A DNA stretch of 64,000 nt from Pseudoleptotrichia goodfellowii. GTDB lineage: Bacteria; Fusobacteriota; Fusobacteriia; Fusobacteriales; Leptotrichiaceae. The notes under the pieces were generated by a model. The model did not search any database. It had not been told where the DNA came from and saw only the letters and a list, made by a program, of their open reading frames with translations. Positions 38,201-47,927 of the stretch are shown piece by piece. The first letter of the stretch is position 1; every line of letters begins with the position of its first letter. The position numbers and the translations under genes are program-made. The stretch lies in contig NZ_AP019822.1 of NCBI RefSeq assembly GCF_007990505.1, positions 1,612,001 to 1,676,000 on the forward strand. Reading direction: 5' to 3'.

Positions 38201-39235
38201 TACGATAACCGATCTTCCCGAATAGTCAACCCTTTTTCCCAAAAGGTTCTGTCTGAATCTTCCCTGTTTTCCTTTAAGCATATCCGACAGAGATTTCAGT
38301 TCTCTGTTATTTTGAGTTACTACCGGTTTTCCTCTTCTACCGTTATCTATCAATGCGTCTACAGCTTCCTGCAACATTCTTTTTTCATTTTTTATTACTA
38401 TTTCGGGAGCTTTTATAGACATAAGTTTGTTCAATCTTATATTTCTGTTTATAACTCTTCTGTACAAATCATTCAAGTCGGACGTTGCAAATCTTCCTCC
38501 GTCCAACTGCACCATTGGTCTTAAATCTGCCGGTATAACGGGCAGAATAGTTAAAATCATCCATTCCGGTCTGTTTCCTGCCAATATCAAATCTCTTACA
38601 ATTTTAAGTCTTTTTATTATTTTTTTTCTTTTTTGAGAAGAATTTACACTTTCCATTTCTTTTTCAAGTTCTTTTTCCAATTCCTGTAAATCTATCTCCT
38701 GAAGAAGTTTTAACACTCCTTCGGCACCCATTTTTGCAGTAAAGCCGTTTTTATACTGGCTTTCATACATTTTATATTCTCTGTCTGTTAGTATCTGTCC
38801 TTTTTCAAGTTCAGTATCTCCCTTATCTGTAACTATATATCTTGAAAAATACAGAACTGATTCAAGTTCTTTCGTACTTATCCCTAATAAAAGACTCATT
38901 TTATTAGGTGTTCCTTTAGAATACCAAATATGTGCAATAGGTGTTGCAAGTTGAATATGACCCATTCTTTCTCTTCTTACTTTAGAAGTAGTTACTTCCA
39001 CTCCGCATTTTTCACAAGTCATACCTTTGTATCTCATTCTTTTGTATTTTCCGCATGAACATTCATAATCTTTAGACGGTCCGAATATTCTTTCACAGAA
39101 TAATCCGTCCATTTCAGGTTTCAATGTTCTGTAGTTTATTGTTTCGGCTTTTGTTATTTCACCATGTGACCACTCAAGAATTTTCTCGGGCGATGCCAAT
39201 TTAATTTGAATACTGTCAAAATCTCTTATACTCAT
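35219..39235 (-). CDS. rpoC: DNA-directed RNA polymerase beta-prime subunit
   Basis: 1338 residues. It has the N-terminal zinc site ([13 protein letters not shown] followed by CEKCG), rudder/lid region, the catalytic NADFDGDQM triad of aspartates, bridge helix and trigger-loop region (TGGVATAA nearby), and the second zinc cluster ([17 protein letters not shown]). Length is in the fusobacterial/Gram-positive range, without the large proteobacterial insertion. It follows rpoB by 122 nt containing two hairpins. Confidence 0.99.
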   Translation of the reverse strand: MSIRDFDSIQIKLASPEKILEWSHGEITKAETINYRTLKPEMDGLFCERIFGPSKDYECSCGKYKRMRYKGMTCEKCGVEVTTSKVRRERMGHIQLATPIAHIWYSKGTPNKMSLLLGISTKELESVLYFSRYIVTDKGDTELEKGQILTDREYKMYESQYKNGFTAKMGAEGVLKLLQEIDLQELEKELEKEMESVNSSQKRKKIIKRLKIVRDLILAGNRPEWMILTILPVIPADLRPMVQLDGGRFATSDLNDLYRRVINRNIRLNKLMSIKAPEIVIKNEKRMLQEAVDALIDNGRRGKPVVTQNNRELKSLSDMLKGKQGRFRQNLLGKRVDYSGRSVIVVGPNLKMNQCGLPKKMALELYKPFLMRELVKRELATNIKTAKKMVEEEDENVWELIEEIIKNHPVLLNRAPTLHRLSIQAFEPTLIEGKAIRLHPLVCSAFNADFDGDQMAVHLVLSNEAQMEAKLLMLATNNILAPSSGKPIAVPSQDMVMGCYYMTKERKGEKGEGKYFSNKNQLITAYQSKQVDTHALVKVRIDGELIETTPGRLMFNTMLPKEVRNYSKTFGKGELAKLIAELYKKFGFEKTSELIDKIKNFGFHYGTTAGITVGIEDLEIPVTKKAILEKAESDVAEVEEQYKSGEIIDAERYRRTVAIWSEAVDRVTHEMMDNLDEFNPVYMMANSGARGSVAQMRQLGGMRGLMADTQGRIIEIPIKANFREGLNILEFFMSSHGARKGLADTALRTADSGYLTRRLVDISHEVIVNHDDCGCEEGIVVSDLVDAGNVIEKLSERIYGRYLAEDLVHEGEVIAERNTMIMDDLIKKIEELDIKEVKIRTPLTCKLEKGVCKKCYGLDLSNHKEILKGEAVGVIAAQSIGEPGTQLTMRTFHTGGVATAAAVQSDYKADVSGKVKLKDITTLENEKGIEVVVSQTGRIIVGKHRYEVPSGSVLKVKDGESVKKGQVLVEFDPYQVPIITSESGKVEFRDIYVRENIDVKYGVTERIAIKPVESSDVNPRIIIYNKNKKVAEYNVPYGAYLMVKEGETVKKGQIITKILKTGEGNKDITGGLPRVQELFEARNPKGKATLSEVSGRVIFSDKKKKGMRLITIEDPETGKPIKEYTVPVGEHLVVTNEMLIEKGAKITDGPVSPHDILKIKGLVAAQQFILESVQQVYREQGVPINDKHIEIIVKQMFQKVKIKEAGDTLFLEDELIDKKLVERENEKLIAKGKRPAIYEPIIQGITKAAVNTESFISASSFQETTKVLANAAIEGKIDRLEGLKENVIIGKKIPGGTGFKDYKHIKVEIKNQGNKVPVINKEAKPEVEVIEEAEIVEE

Positions 39236-39257
39236 TAATAAGAGCCTCCTCGATACA

Positions 39258-39291
39258 TTTTTTCCGCTTTTTAGAGAAAAAGCGGGAAAAC
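39258..39291. other. Perfect hairpin in the rpoB-rpoC spacer
   Basis: TTCCGCTTTTT pairs with AAAAAGCGGGAA around an AGAG loop (one bulged base), 25 nt upstream of the rpoC start in the transcript. On the minus strand it is preceded, not followed, by T-rich sequence, so it may be an RNase III processing site or a mild attenuator rather than a terminator. Confidence 0.5.
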
Positions 39292-39336
39292 TTTATTTAC
39301 ATTTACTAATAATCACTTATTTTATACTCTGAACGT

Positions 39337-39357
39337 GCTTCAAGTACTAAATCCAAG
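39337..39357 (-). other. Hairpin directly after the rpoB stop codon
   Basis: GCTTGGATTTAGTACTTGAAGC on the minus strand forms a GCTT/AAGC-based stem. The 15-nt core TTTAGTACTTGAAGC (plus 39337-39351) is identical to part of the hairpin between the type III antitoxin RNA and its toxin (363-377). Confidence 0.5.
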
Positions 39358-42300
39358 CTACATATCTACATTTTTATCCAATTCTATTGCTTCGCCTTCT
39401 CTGTCATAAAGAGTTACATCAAGTCCTAAAGACTGGAATTCTTTTATTAATACTCTGAATGATTCAGGTGCGTCAGCTTCAGGCATTGACTGACCTTTAA
39501 CTATAGCTTCATACGTTTTCGTTCTTCCACTTATATCATCCGATTTAACCGTAAGCATTTCCTGTAGAATATTTGATGCTCCATATGCTTCAAGAGCCCA
39601 AACTTCCATTTCTCCAAGTCTTTGTCCACCGAATTGTGCTTTCCCTCCTAAAGGCTGCTGCGTCACAAGGGAATAAGGTCCTATTGCTCTTGCATGCATT
39701 TTGTCTTCAACCAGATGGTGAAGTTTAAGCATATACATTCTTCCTACCGTTACAGGATTATCAAAAGGCTCTCCTGTTCTTCCGTCTATCAGTTTTACTT
39801 TTCCCGTTCTGCTGTATCCCGCTTCTTCAAGGTAGTCTTTCACGTCATTTTCTTTCGCTCCGTCAAATACCGGTGTTGCTATATATTTATCTATATCACC
39901 TATAGCAAGTCCCAAATGTACTTCCAATACTTGTCCTATATTCATACGCGAAGGCACTCCTAATGGATTTATACATACATCTATCGGAGTTCCGTTTTCA
40001 AGGTGAGGCATATCTTCGACAGGTAATACTCTCGAAACAACTCCTTTATTTCCATGTCTTCCCGACATTTTATCTCCAACCATTATTTTTCTTTTTTCAG
40101 CGATATACACTCTAACCAGTTTATTTACTCCCGCTTTCAGATCGTCTCCGTTTTCTTTGGAAAGTACCAATACATCTACAACTGTTCCCTTTACTCCGTG
40201 AGGCAGTCTTAATGATGTATCTCTTACATCTTTAGCTTTTTCTCCGAAAATCGCTCTTAATAATTTTTCTTCAGCAGGCGGTTCACTCTCTCCCTTAGGA
40301 GTTACCTTTCCGACAAGTATATCGTCAGGATTTACGTGAGCTCCTATTCTTATAATTCCGTTTTCATCAAGGTTTCTCAATGCTTCTTCGGAAACATTAG
40401 GTATTTCTCTCGTTATTTCCTCGTCTCCAAGTTTTGTAGTTCTCGCTTCAATATCAAATTCTTCTATATGCAGCGAAGTAAATACGTCGTCTTTTCTAAG
40501 TCTTTCAGATATCAGAATCGCATCCTCGAAATTATATCCTTCCCAAGGCATAAATGCCAAGAGTATATTTTTTCCTAATGCCAAATCTCCACCTGCAGTT
40601 GACGGTCCGTCAGCAATTATATCTCCTTTTTTAACTTTATCTCCTAAATCAATAATAGGTTTTTGATGTAGACACATTGACTGGTTGGATTTTTCAAAAT
40701 TCAGCAGTCTGTGAACAAACTCTTTTCCTGATTTATCAGTTACTATTATTCTGTTTGCATCTACATATGTTACTTTCCCTGTTGCTTTAGACGTTATAAC
40801 TGCTCCCGAATCTATAGCCACTTTTCTTTCAAGTCCTGTTCCCACATAAGGAGCCTCTGTTTTCAATAAAGGTACCGCTTGACGTTGCATGTTCGATCCC
40901 ATCAACGCTCTGTTGGCATCATCGTGTTCAAGGAAAGGTATCAATCCGGCAGACACTGACACAAGCTGCTTAGGCGACACATCAAGCAAGTCAACTTTCG
41001 ATTTATCAATATGTACGATTTCTTCACCGTATCTGCATACAACTTCATCAGTCAGGAAGTTTCCATCTTCATCTATAAGCGTATCAGCCTGAGCGATAAA
41101 CAATCCTTCTTCTTCATCTGCACCTAAGTATTCTATTTCGTCAAAATTTGCTTTTCCGTTTTCTATTTTTACAAAAGGTGTTTCTATAAATCCGTATTTA
41201 TTTACTTTTCCGTAAGTTGATAATGACCCTATCAATCCTATATTCGGTCCTTCCGGAGTTTCTATCGGACAAATTCTTCCATAATGTGAATTATGAACGT
41301 CCCGCACTTCAAATCCGGCTCTTTCTCTCGAAAGCCCTCCGGGTCCCAATGCAGATATTCTTCTTTTATGAGTTAATTCTGCCAAAGGATTCGACTGATC
41401 CATAAACTGCGACAACTGTCCGCTTCCGAAAAATTCCAGAATCAAAGCATTCAAAGGTTTTGTATTCAATAAACTTTGAGGTGTCAATGTAGTGATGTCC
41501 TGAATAGTCATTTTTTCTTTGACCATTTTAGCCATTTTCAACATTCCGCCTTTTACCTGAATCGAAAGCAACTCTCCGACTCCTCTTACCCTTCTGTTTG
41601 AAAGATTGTCTATATCATCTGTAAATCCTTCACCGTTTACAAGATTTCTCACATAATTGATCGTTTGAAGAACATCTTCCTTAGTCAGAACAATTTCATC
41701 TTCAGGCAAATCAAGTTTAAGTCTTTTATTTATTTTATATCTTCCTACATTAGCCAAATCGTATCTTTGAGGATTAAAGAACATCTGTTTTACCAGTGAT
41801 CTCGCACTTTCTACAGTAACCAAATCTCCCGGTCTCAATTTTTTAAATACTTCTATAACAGCTTCATCATTGGTTTTTGTATTATCATGTATAAGCGAAT
41901 TGGCAATTATTCTATCCTCAGGCTTTACTTCCCATATTGTTATTTTATCAATTTTATTTTCTATCAGTTTTTCAATAACTATATTATCTATAAGCTCTTC
42001 GGATTCTACTATAAACTCTCCTGTTTCTTCGTCAAGAATATCCTCTTTATTGAAACTTCCTTCAAGTCTGTTTTTCAATACATCTTCAAGTTCTTCATCT
42101 TTATATTTTTTATATAAAGGTTTTAAATCTACTTCTTTTTCTTCAAAAAATTCATCCATTATTTCGGCATTATTCGCGAAGAAATCCACAGCTTTTAAAA
42201 ACACTGTAGATAATACTTTCTTTCTTCTATCAATTTTTACATTTAAAATATCATTTTTATCGGTTTCAAATTCCAACCATGTTCCTTTATAAGGAATTAT

Positions 42301-42804
42301 TTTCCCAATAAACATATCTTTACCTGTTTGAATATTCAATTCTTTATTGAATGTAACACCCGGTGATCTATGCAGTTGTGAAACGACAACTCTTTCAGCT
42401 CCGTTAATTACAAACGTAGCCTGTTCAGTCATTAAAGGTATATCTCCGAAATGAACCAATGTTTCCTGTATTTCCTGTGTTCTTTTATTAGTCAATTTCA
42501 GTCTTACTTTTAATTGTCCCGAATAAGTTTTTCCTCTTTTTTTACATTCCAATTCGTCATTAAGAGGTTCGTCGTTATCATGTATTTCATACCACAAATA
42601 CTCCAGTTTTAATAAACCGTTACTTGATTCAATCGGAAAAATTTCATTGAAAATTCCTTCCAATCCTTTATTTTCTCTTTTTTGAGGCGGTACTTTAGCC
42701 TGCAAAAAATCTTCATAAGAATTTATTTGAAATTCCAAAAAATGAGGCATTTCTCCTCTATCTACTATTTTTCCGAAACTATATCTTTCAATAAGTTTGT
42801 TCAT
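39358..42804 (-). CDS. rpoB: DNA-directed RNA polymerase beta subunit
   Basis: 1148 residues forming one pincer of RNA polymerase. Conserved segments include the rifampicin region ([22 protein letters not shown], interrupted for length, and [23 protein letters not shown]), [15 protein letters not shown], the active-site [13 protein letters not shown] and the C-terminal [22 protein letters not shown]. Rifampicin-contact residues look wild type. It is separated from rplL by a terminator/attenuator hairpin and followed by rpoC. Confidence 0.99.
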   Translation of the reverse strand: MNKLIERYSFGKIVDRGEMPHFLEFQINSYEDFLQAKVPPQKRENKGLEGIFNEIFPIESSNGLLKLEYLWYEIHDNDEPLNDELECKKRGKTYSGQLKVRLKLTNKRTQEIQETLVHFGDIPLMTEQATFVINGAERVVVSQLHRSPGVTFNKELNIQTGKDMFIGKIIPYKGTWLEFETDKNDILNVKIDRRKKVLSTVFLKAVDFFANNAEIMDEFFEEKEVDLKPLYKKYKDEELEDVLKNRLEGSFNKEDILDEETGEFIVESEELIDNIVIEKLIENKIDKITIWEVKPEDRIIANSLIHDNTKTNDEAVIEVFKKLRPGDLVTVESARSLVKQMFFNPQRYDLANVGRYKINKRLKLDLPEDEIVLTKEDVLQTINYVRNLVNGEGFTDDIDNLSNRRVRGVGELLSIQVKGGMLKMAKMVKEKMTIQDITTLTPQSLLNTKPLNALILEFFGSGQLSQFMDQSNPLAELTHKRRISALGPGGLSRERAGFEVRDVHNSHYGRICPIETPEGPNIGLIGSLSTYGKVNKYGFIETPFVKIENGKANFDEIEYLGADEEEGLFIAQADTLIDEDGNFLTDEVVCRYGEEIVHIDKSKVDLLDVSPKQLVSVSAGLIPFLEHDDANRALMGSNMQRQAVPLLKTEAPYVGTGLERKVAIDSGAVITSKATGKVTYVDANRIIVTDKSGKEFVHRLLNFEKSNQSMCLHQKPIIDLGDKVKKGDIIADGPSTAGGDLALGKNILLAFMPWEGYNFEDAILISERLRKDDVFTSLHIEEFDIEARTTKLGDEEITREIPNVSEEALRNLDENGIIRIGAHVNPDDILVGKVTPKGESEPPAEEKLLRAIFGEKAKDVRDTSLRLPHGVKGTVVDVLVLSKENGDDLKAGVNKLVRVYIAEKRKIMVGDKMSGRHGNKGVVSRVLPVEDMPHLENGTPIDVCINPLGVPSRMNIGQVLEVHLGLAIGDIDKYIATPVFDGAKENDVKDYLEEAGYSRTGKVKLIDGRTGEPFDNPVTVGRMYMLKLHHLVEDKMHARAIGPYSLVTQQPLGGKAQFGGQRLGEMEVWALEAYGASNILQEMLTVKSDDISGRTKTYEAIVKGQSMPEADAPESFRVLIKEFQSLGLDVTLYDREGEAIELDKNVDM

Positions 42805-42956
42805 TTAAAAAATTCCTCCCTACATTCAAAGAACATATTCCTAAAATTAATTAAAATTTAAAAATTAATACAATCAAGAATAAATTCTGTCATCTTCAAA
42901 ACCTTTAAAATAAAGGTTTTCAGCTTTTCCTATTATAACATTGGATTTTATAGTGG

Positions 42957-42987
42957 AAAAAGACACTCTCTCAAAAAGAGTGTCTTT
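42957..42987 (-). terminator. Terminator/attenuator between rplL and rpoB
   Basis: AAAGACACTCT (42959-42969) pairs with AGAGTGTCTTT (42977-42987) with a short AT-rich loop, followed on the minus strand by TTTTTCC. As in other bacteria it probably lowers rpoBC expression relative to rplJL. A second stem, AACCTTT/AAAGGTT around 42900-42920, lies just downstream. Confidence 0.8.
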
Positions 42988-43007
42988 ACTATAAATTGTT
43001 TTTATTA

Positions 43008-43382
43008 CTATTTCAATTCTACAGTTGCTCCTGCACCTTCCAATTGTGCTTTTAAAGCTTCTGCTTCTTCTTTGGAAACTCCTTCTTTAACTGCTTTTCC
43101 TCCTGCTTCAACTAATTCTTTAGCTTCTTTCAATCCTAATCCTGTGATTGCTCTTACTTCTTTAATTACTCCTAATTTTGCAGCTCCTGCAGATACAAGA
43201 ATTACATCAAATTCTGATTTTTCTTCAGCAGCTCCTGCTCCTGCTCCTGCAGCTCCTCCTGCTACTGCTACCGGTTGTGCAGAAACTCCGAATGTTTCTT
43301 CAATAGCTTCTACTACTTCTTTTAATTCCAATACTGTCATATTTTTCAAATCTTCTATAAATTGATCTTTATTAAATGCCAT
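43008..43382 (-). CDS. rplL: 50S ribosomal protein L7/L12
   Basis: 124 residues; the stalk protein recruiting translation factors. It has the N-terminal dimerisation helix ([26 protein letters not shown]), an Ala/Gly-rich hinge ([16 protein letters not shown]) and the C-terminal factor-binding domain ([21 protein letters not shown]). Partner of L10; co-transcribed with rplJ 60 nt upstream. Confidence 0.99.
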   Translation of the reverse strand: MAFNKDQFIEDLKNMTVLELKEVVEAIEETFGVSAQPVAVAGGAAGAGAGAAEEKSEFDVILVSAGAAKLGVIKEVRAITGLGLKEAKELVEAGGKAVKEGVSKEEAEALKAQLEGAGATVELK

Positions 43383-43442
43383 TATTTCTATCCTCCTAAT
43401 TATATTTAATTATTTTTTATTGTTAAATTTTATTATTAAAAT

Positions 43443-43991
43443 TTATTCAGCAGTTTCTGCTGTTTCTTCAGCTTTTGCTTCCAACGGTTGTCCTGATTCA
43501 ACTTTTTCAGCCAAATTTGATAATCCCACAGCTAACATTCTTACTGGAGATAACAATCCGTATGCGATTTGACTAAGCAATTCTTCTCTTGAAGGCAACT
43601 TAGCCAATGCTTCAACAGTTTTTGTGTCAACTCTGTCTCCGCTTAACATTCCACCTTTAATGATTAGTTTGTCTTTTAACTTTTTACCGAAGTCAAAAAC
43701 TAATTTTGACGGTGCTACTCCATCTTCATAACCTACTGCGAAAGATGTAGTTCCTTCCAATAAATCATCAAAGTTTGTATCGATACCTACTGATTTTAAA
43801 GCTATTTTCATCAATCTGTTTTTAGCAACAAAGTATTCAACTCCTGATTCCCTAGCCTGTTTTCTCAATTCAGTATCTTCATTTACGCTGATTCCTCTAT
43901 AATCAACAAAAACCATTGCTTTAGCATCTTTTAATTTAGCAGTCAATTTTTCAACCGCTTCCAATTTTGATTGTGCCGGCAATTTATTCAC
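43443..43991 (-). CDS. rplJ: 50S ribosomal protein L10
   Basis: 182 residues; anchors L7/L12 dimers on the ribosome. Typical start KLEAVEKLTAKLKDAKAMVFVDYRGI, then KNRLMKIALKSVG, and a C-terminal helix for L12 binding with an acidic/alanine tail (KAEETAETAE). The start has GAGGAGG upstream. It is preceded by an L10 leader RNA for feedback control by the L10-L12 complex. Confidence 0.98.
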   Translation of the reverse strand: MNKLPAQSKLEAVEKLTAKLKDAKAMVFVDYRGISVNEDTELRKQARESGVEYFVAKNRLMKIALKSVGIDTNFDDLLEGTTSFAVGYEDGVAPSKLVFDFGKKLKDKLIIKGGMLSGDRVDTKTVEALAKLPSREELLSQIAYGLLSPVRMLAVGLSNLAEKVESGQPLEAKAEETAETAE

Positions 43992-43995
43992 CTCC

Positions 43996-44132
43996 TCATA
44001 TTAAAAACCTCTGAAACAAAAACAATAAGCCCAGAGGTACATATCTAACAAATGTCTAATTTACTATCATTTATCATTGATGATTATTACCTCGGTAGGG
44101 TTTATAGAACAAGTCTACCTACTGTCTTTGGT
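43996..44132 (-). promoter_or_regulatory. L10 leader RNA controlling rplJL
   Basis: The untranslated leader before rplJ contains paired GTAGGT/ACCTAC-type and GAGGT segments (minus strand AGTAGGTAGACTTG...CCCTACCGAGG), the pattern of the bacterial ribosomal L10 leader. Near its 3' end ACCTCTG pairs with CAGAGGT followed by TTTTTA (43996-44033), a terminator-like hairpin next to the rplJ ribosome site. Binding by L10(L12)4 would reduce rplJL expression. Confidence 0.82.
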
Positions 44133-44180
44133 TATTTATTCAAAAATATTTTGAAACAATTTACTACCTTTCAACGAATT

Positions 44181-44209
44181 ATTATATACTATTTTTCTAA
44201 AAAAATCAA
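44181..44209 (-). promoter_or_regulatory. rplJL promoter
   Basis: Minus strand TTGATT (44204-44209), 17 nt, TATAAT (44181-44186), just past the rplA stop. It starts a transcript that would include the whole L10 leader. Confidence 0.7.
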
Positions 44210-44216
44210 GTAATTT

Positions 44217-44924
44217 TTATTTTGTTGCAAAAGTTCCTGCCAATAAAGGATCTATTTTAATTCCAGGTCCCATAGTCAATGAAATTGCAACTGTTCTCAA
44301 ATATTGACCTTTTGATGCAGAAGGTTTCAATTTTATAATTTGATCCAAGGCAACTTTAAAGTTATCTACAATAGCCTGTTTATCAAAATTAACTTTACCT
44401 ATAGGTAAATGAATCGAACCTAATTTATCTACTTTAAATGCTACTTTACCTTTTTTAAATTCTTCAACTGTTTTTTCAACGTCTGTTGTAACAGTTCCCG
44501 ATTTAGGGTTAGGCATTAATCCTTTAGTTCCTAAAGTTTTTCCTAATTTTCCTAATTTAGGCATCATGTCAGGAGTTGCTATTACTAAATCAAAGTCCAT
44601 CCATCCGCCTTGAATTTTTGATATATATTCATCATCACCTGCATAGTCAGCCCCTGCATTCAATGCTTTTTGGATATTTTCTCCTGAAGTGATTGCTAAT
44701 ATTTTAATTGTTTTTCCTGTTCCATGAGGTAAAACTACAGTTCCTCTAACTTGTTGATCGGCATGTCTCGGATCTACTCCCAATCTTATTGCCAACTCTA
44801 CAGTTTCAACGAATTTAGCACTTTTAGTGTCAAAAACTAAATCCAACGCTTCCTCTGGAGTGTATACTTTCATTTTATCTACTTTTTGAGAGATATCACT
44901 ATATCTTTTTCCTCTTTTTGCCAT
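44217..44924 (-). CDS. rplA: 50S ribosomal protein L1
   Basis: 235 residues; stalk-base protein also acting as translational repressor of its operon. Family segments: VELAIRLGVDPRHADQQVRG, VLPHGTGK, ATPDMMPKLGKLGKTLGTKGLMPNPKSGT (split over the motif) and SLTMGPGIKID. Downstream of rplK by 76 nt, in the usual rplK-rplA order. Confidence 0.99.
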   Translation of the reverse strand: MAKRGKRYSDISQKVDKMKVYTPEEALDLVFDTKSAKFVETVELAIRLGVDPRHADQQVRGTVVLPHGTGKTIKILAITSGENIQKALNAGADYAGDDEYISKIQGGWMDFDLVIATPDMMPKLGKLGKTLGTKGLMPNPKSGTVTTDVEKTVEEFKKGKVAFKVDKLGSIHLPIGKVNFDKQAIVDNFKVALDQIIKLKPSASKGQYLRTVAISLTMGPGIKIDPLLAGTFATK

Positions 44925-45000
44925 TTATTATTTCCTCCTCTGTGGTAATCGGCTTTACAAACCTTCCACTTAATATAATAATTATTCACTTTGTAAGTTA

Positions 45001-45426
45001 TTATTCTTCTATTTTTATTCCCATACTTCTTGCAGTTCCTGCTATTATATTCATAGCAGCTTCAACGCTTCCCGCATTTAAATCGGGCATTTTAGTTTCG
45101 GCAATTTCTTTTAACTGAGCTTTTGTAATTTTTCCTGCTACATCTTTTTTGGAATTAGCAGCGCCTTTTTGAGTTTTTGCAGCTTTCTTCAACAAGTCTG
45201 ATGCAGGCGGTGTTTTAAGTATAAATGTAAAACTTCTGTCTGCGTAAACCGATATTTCAACCGGAATTACAAATCCCATTTTATCTTGTGTTTGTGCATT
45301 AAACGCTTTACAGAACTCCGGAATGTTTACTCCGTGTTGTCCTAATGCAGGTCCTACCGGTGGAGCCGGATTTGCTTTTCCTGCTTCTAACTGTAATTTA
45401 ATTTTTCCGATTACTTCTTTAGCCAT
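45001..45426 (-). CDS. rplK: 50S ribosomal protein L11
   Basis: 141 residues; binds the GTPase centre of 23S rRNA. Visible motifs: [26 protein letters not shown] at the N-terminus, [18 protein letters not shown], and the C-terminal RNA-binding [25 protein letters not shown]. Follows nusG by 91 nt. Confidence 0.99.
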   Translation of the reverse strand: MAKEVIGKIKLQLEAGKANPAPPVGPALGQHGVNIPEFCKAFNAQTQDKMGFVIPVEISVYADRSFTFILKTPPASDLLKKAAKTQKGAANSKKDVAGKITKAQLKEIAETKMPDLNAGSVEAAMNIIAGTARSMGIKIEE

Positions 45427-45517
45427 TTTTCCTCCTCTGTGGTAATTGAATTTTTTAAATCTCCCACTTTTCTTTAATTAAAATTTTGCTAACATTATTC
45501 TTTAAATACTCTCGGCT

Positions 45518-46135
45518 TTATCTTTTTTGGATTTCATTATATTCAAACTCTACAGGAGTAAGTCTTCCGAAAACTTCAAGCAACACTTTAACTCTTCCGT
45601 GCTCATAATCAATTTCAGCTACTTCGCCTTCCTGATCCAAAAACGAGTCTTTTTTTACAATTACTTTTTCACCGATTTCTACATCGATGTTGAATTTGTT
45701 TTCATTTTCAAAACCGTTAATTCCTATTTTAGACAGTAAATTAGATGCCTCTTCATCGGATAAAGGTATAGGATCGCTTCCTACCCCTACAAATCCTGTA
45801 ACACCGTTGGTATTTCTTATTACATACCACGCTTCACTGTCTACACGGTATCCCAGTCCTAAATCATTTTCTTCTTTAACCGAAAGCATTTCCACCATAA
45901 CATAGCTCGGAAAGAGTTTTCTCGGAACTTTTACCATTTTACCTCTTTTTTCTTCCAAAACTTCTTCTTCAGGAACTAATATTCTGAAAACTCTGTCGGT
46001 CAAATTCAATGATTCGATTCTTTTTTCCAAGTCGGTTGCTACTTTCTTTTCATAACCCGAATAAGTATGAATTATATACCATTTTTTTTCATATTTAACT
46101 TCATCATTCACAACTTCTTCCATTTTTTCACTCAC
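45518..46135 (-). CDS. nusG: Transcription termination/antitermination factor NusG
   Basis: 205 residues. The NGN domain starts KKWYIIHTYSGYEKKVATDLEKR and includes KLFPSYVMVEM and WYVIRNTNGVTGFVG; the KOW domain (GEKVIVKKDSFLDQEGEVAEID) is C-terminal. The N-terminus has a short acidic extension (MSEKMEEVVNDEVK). It starts one base after the secE stop, so the pair is translationally linked. It couples RNA polymerase to ribosomes or to Rho. Confidence 0.98.
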   Translation of the reverse strand: MSEKMEEVVNDEVKYEKKWYIIHTYSGYEKKVATDLEKRIESLNLTDRVFRILVPEEEVLEEKRGKMVKVPRKLFPSYVMVEMLSVKEENDLGLGYRVDSEAWYVIRNTNGVTGFVGVGSDPIPLSDEEASNLLSKIGINGFENENKFNIDVEIGEKVIVKKDSFLDQEGEVAEIDYEHGRVKVLLEVFGRLTPVEFEYNEIQKR

Positions 46136-46136
46136 T

Positions 46137-46364
46137 TTATCTGCCTCCTAAAAAGCTTTTTAAAATTTGAGTCAGTCTGTTTAACAAAAGATCAAACACA
46201 TTGTCAAACACCAATATGTATAAAGCTATAAACAAAGTTATTAATAATACTATTATTGTTACATGAAAAACTTCCGATCTGTTCGGCCAGTATATTTTTT
46301 TATACTCATCAATCATATTCTTAATAGCATCCGATACATTAAATTTGCTCATAAATATCTCCAT
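46137..46364 (-). CDS. secE: Preprotein translocase subunit SecE
   Basis: 75 residues, single membrane span (about 37-58, HVTIIVLLITLFIALYILVFD) preceded by the amphipathic helix with the conserved EYKKIYWPNRSEV motif. It clamps SecY in the translocon. Start could be MEIFMSK or MSKFN four codons later; AGATATTT gives weak guidance. The secE-nusG order downstream of tRNA-Trp is typical. Confidence 0.95.
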   Translation of the reverse strand: MEIFMSKFNVSDAIKNMIDEYKKIYWPNRSEVFHVTIIVLLITLFIALYILVFDNVFDLLLNRLTQILKSFLGGR

Positions 46365-46374
46365 AAAATTAAAA

Positions 46375-46450
46375 TGGCAGGTCAGACAGGAATTGAACCC
46401 GTAACCCTCGGTTTTGGAGACCGATGCTCTACCAATTGAGCTACTGACCT
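46375..46450 (-). tRNA. tRNA-Trp (CCA anticodon)
   Basis: A 76-nt cloverleaf on the minus strand: acceptor AGGTCAG with CTGACCT, D-arm AGCTCAATTGGTAGAGC, anticodon arm CGGTCTCCAAAACCG with CCA anticodon, TPsiC arm GGGTTCAATTCC, and an encoded CCA end. It sits between rpmG and secE, a common arrangement for tRNA-Trp. Confidence 0.97.
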
Positions 46451-46477
46451 ATTTCATATAACGTATTTCTACTACTA

Positions 46478-46627
46478 TTACTTAACTTCTCTATATAGAG
46501 AATGTCTTTTAAGCACAGGATTGTATTTTCTCATTTCCAGTCTTTCAGGATGAGTTTTTTTGTTTTTAGTTGTAACATAATGTCTCAACTTAGTTTCTGT
46601 GCATTCTAAAATAACTTGTACTCTCAT
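46478..46627 (-). CDS. rpmG: 50S ribosomal protein L33
   Basis: 49 residues starting [20 protein letters not shown] and ending in [17 protein letters not shown]. Only one cysteine remains where zinc-binding forms have two CxxC pairs, so it is the zinc-independent C- type. The frame reads back to 46711, but ATG 46625-46627 with GGGAGGG upstream gives the family length. It heads the rpmG, tRNA-Trp, secE, nusG run. Confidence 0.96.
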   Translation of the reverse strand: MRVQVILECTETKLRHYVTTKNKKTHPERLEMRKYNPVLKRHSLYREVK

Positions 46628-46740
46628 GTCTTCTATCCCTCCCAATAAAATATTGGTATTACCAGAATAAACTAGCTTGCTAATTCTATCATAAGTATAT
46701 ATTATTGTCAAGTGCTTTTTTTGGTTTTTTAATTATCTGT

Positions 46741-47799
46741 TTATATTGAAATAAAATCATCTATTATTTCTATGCTTTTATTATAAATTTCAGTAAAATT
46801 ACATTCTTCGTTTTTAATCGTAAAATATTTTATATTATATTTCTCAAGCAATTTTTTTAAAATTTTATCGTACTCTTTGTTTCTATCTTTTTCTATATAA
46901 ATTATTATATTAAATTTTGAATTTTTTATAAAATCTTTTATTACAGGATGTTCTTCTCCTGTATTTATAATTGAAAATACCTGCAACGAAGTATATTCAG
47001 TATCTATAAAAGTCAGTTTATCTGCATTTGCTCCGGAATCGGTTATTTCACGATTATGTTCATAAGCTATACGACTGTAATCTTCGTATTGCATATTATC
47101 GGATTTTCCCGCCAACACTTCTTCTATATATTTTTTTCTGTACTCACGGACACATGATGTATTGTAATAATTTGCCAGTTTATTTGTCAAATTTGTTTTT
47201 CCCGAATTTTCAGAGCCTATTATCGCAACTTTCAATACAAAAAACTCCCTTACATATTTAGGGATATATTGCCAGTTATGATAAGGATTTTTTCTTACTT
47301 CAGTAGCACTTATATGAAAATTGTTTCTTAAAGTATCTATTGTTTCGACTTTCAGTTCTCTATCGAAAACTTCATAAGAATTGTCCGAATCAACAAAATT
47401 TTTTTTATAATTTTCTACATCCTGCGTTTCATTAGTAAAAATCGTATCTATTTTCAAATGATTTTCCGAAAGAAGTTCTTTTACTCTTTTTGTCCATTCT
47501 TTCCAACCGTTAGGATAAGGTGGTATATTATCTTCGGATAAATGCAGTATTTTTATATTATCCTGATATTTGAATGTCTGCTCGGCAAATCTTATTCTGT
47601 CTTTTTCAGTAGGCATTTTTTTCATTTGAGATTTTTCAAACAGCTCAATATCCCGTTTTTTATCCGTACACACTATTACATAAAGATTTTCTGAAAGTCC
47701 GCTTGCTCTCTGGATAAAATCAACGTGTCCCGTGTGAAGCGGATAAAATTTCCCGAAAATTATTCCGTTTTTTATTTGTTTTTTATTATTTTTTCCCAA
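46741..47799 (-). CDS. nadR: NadR-type NMN adenylyltransferase/ribosylnicotinamide kinase
   Basis: 352 residues with two catalytic domains. The nucleotidyltransferase domain has GIIFGKFYPLHTGHVDFI and FHISATEVRKNP (the ISxTxxR motif). From about residue 190 a P-loop kinase begins (VAIIGSENSGKTNLTNKLA), which phosphorylates nicotinamide riboside. The N-terminal repressor helix-turn-helix of enterobacterial NadR is absent, so this version is probably enzymatic only. It links nicotinamide riboside salvage to NAD; the nadK gene elsewhere in the window uses the product. Confidence 0.93.
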   Translation of the reverse strand: MGKNNKKQIKNGIIFGKFYPLHTGHVDFIQRASGLSENLYVIVCTDKKRDIELFEKSQMKKMPTEKDRIRFAEQTFKYQDNIKILHLSEDNIPPYPNGWKEWTKRVKELLSENHLKIDTIFTNETQDVENYKKNFVDSDNSYEVFDRELKVETIDTLRNNFHISATEVRKNPYHNWQYIPKYVREFFVLKVAIIGSENSGKTNLTNKLANYYNTSCVREYRKKYIEEVLAGKSDNMQYEDYSRIAYEHNREITDSGANADKLTFIDTEYTSLQVFSIINTGEEHPVIKDFIKNSKFNIIIYIEKDRNKEYDKILKKLLEKYNIKYFTIKNEECNFTEIYNKSIEIIDDFISI

Positions 47800-47831
47800 T
47801 TTTTGCTCCTATCCGATTTTCGTTATATTTT

Positions 47832-47890
47832 TAAAAACTCCCGCATTTACAGCAGTCGAAAATCACGAAAACTGCTTTCAGCGGGAGTAT
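47832..47890 (-). terminator. Intrinsic terminator behind the porin gene
   Basis: AACTCCCGC pairs with GCGGGAGT, and inside the loop AGCAGT pairs with ACTGCT, forming a long double stem followed by TTTTTAA on the minus strand. Of the same CCCG/CGGG type as those at 19105 and 62896. Confidence 0.8.
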
Positions 47891-47927
47891 TAAATCCATA
47901 ACAAATTCTTACCTTGAACAATTTTTA

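Noticed and set aside
43072-43365. Plus-strand Ala/Pro-rich ORF over rplL
   Set aside because: Reverse reading of the L7/L12 Ala/Gly hinge; not a gene.
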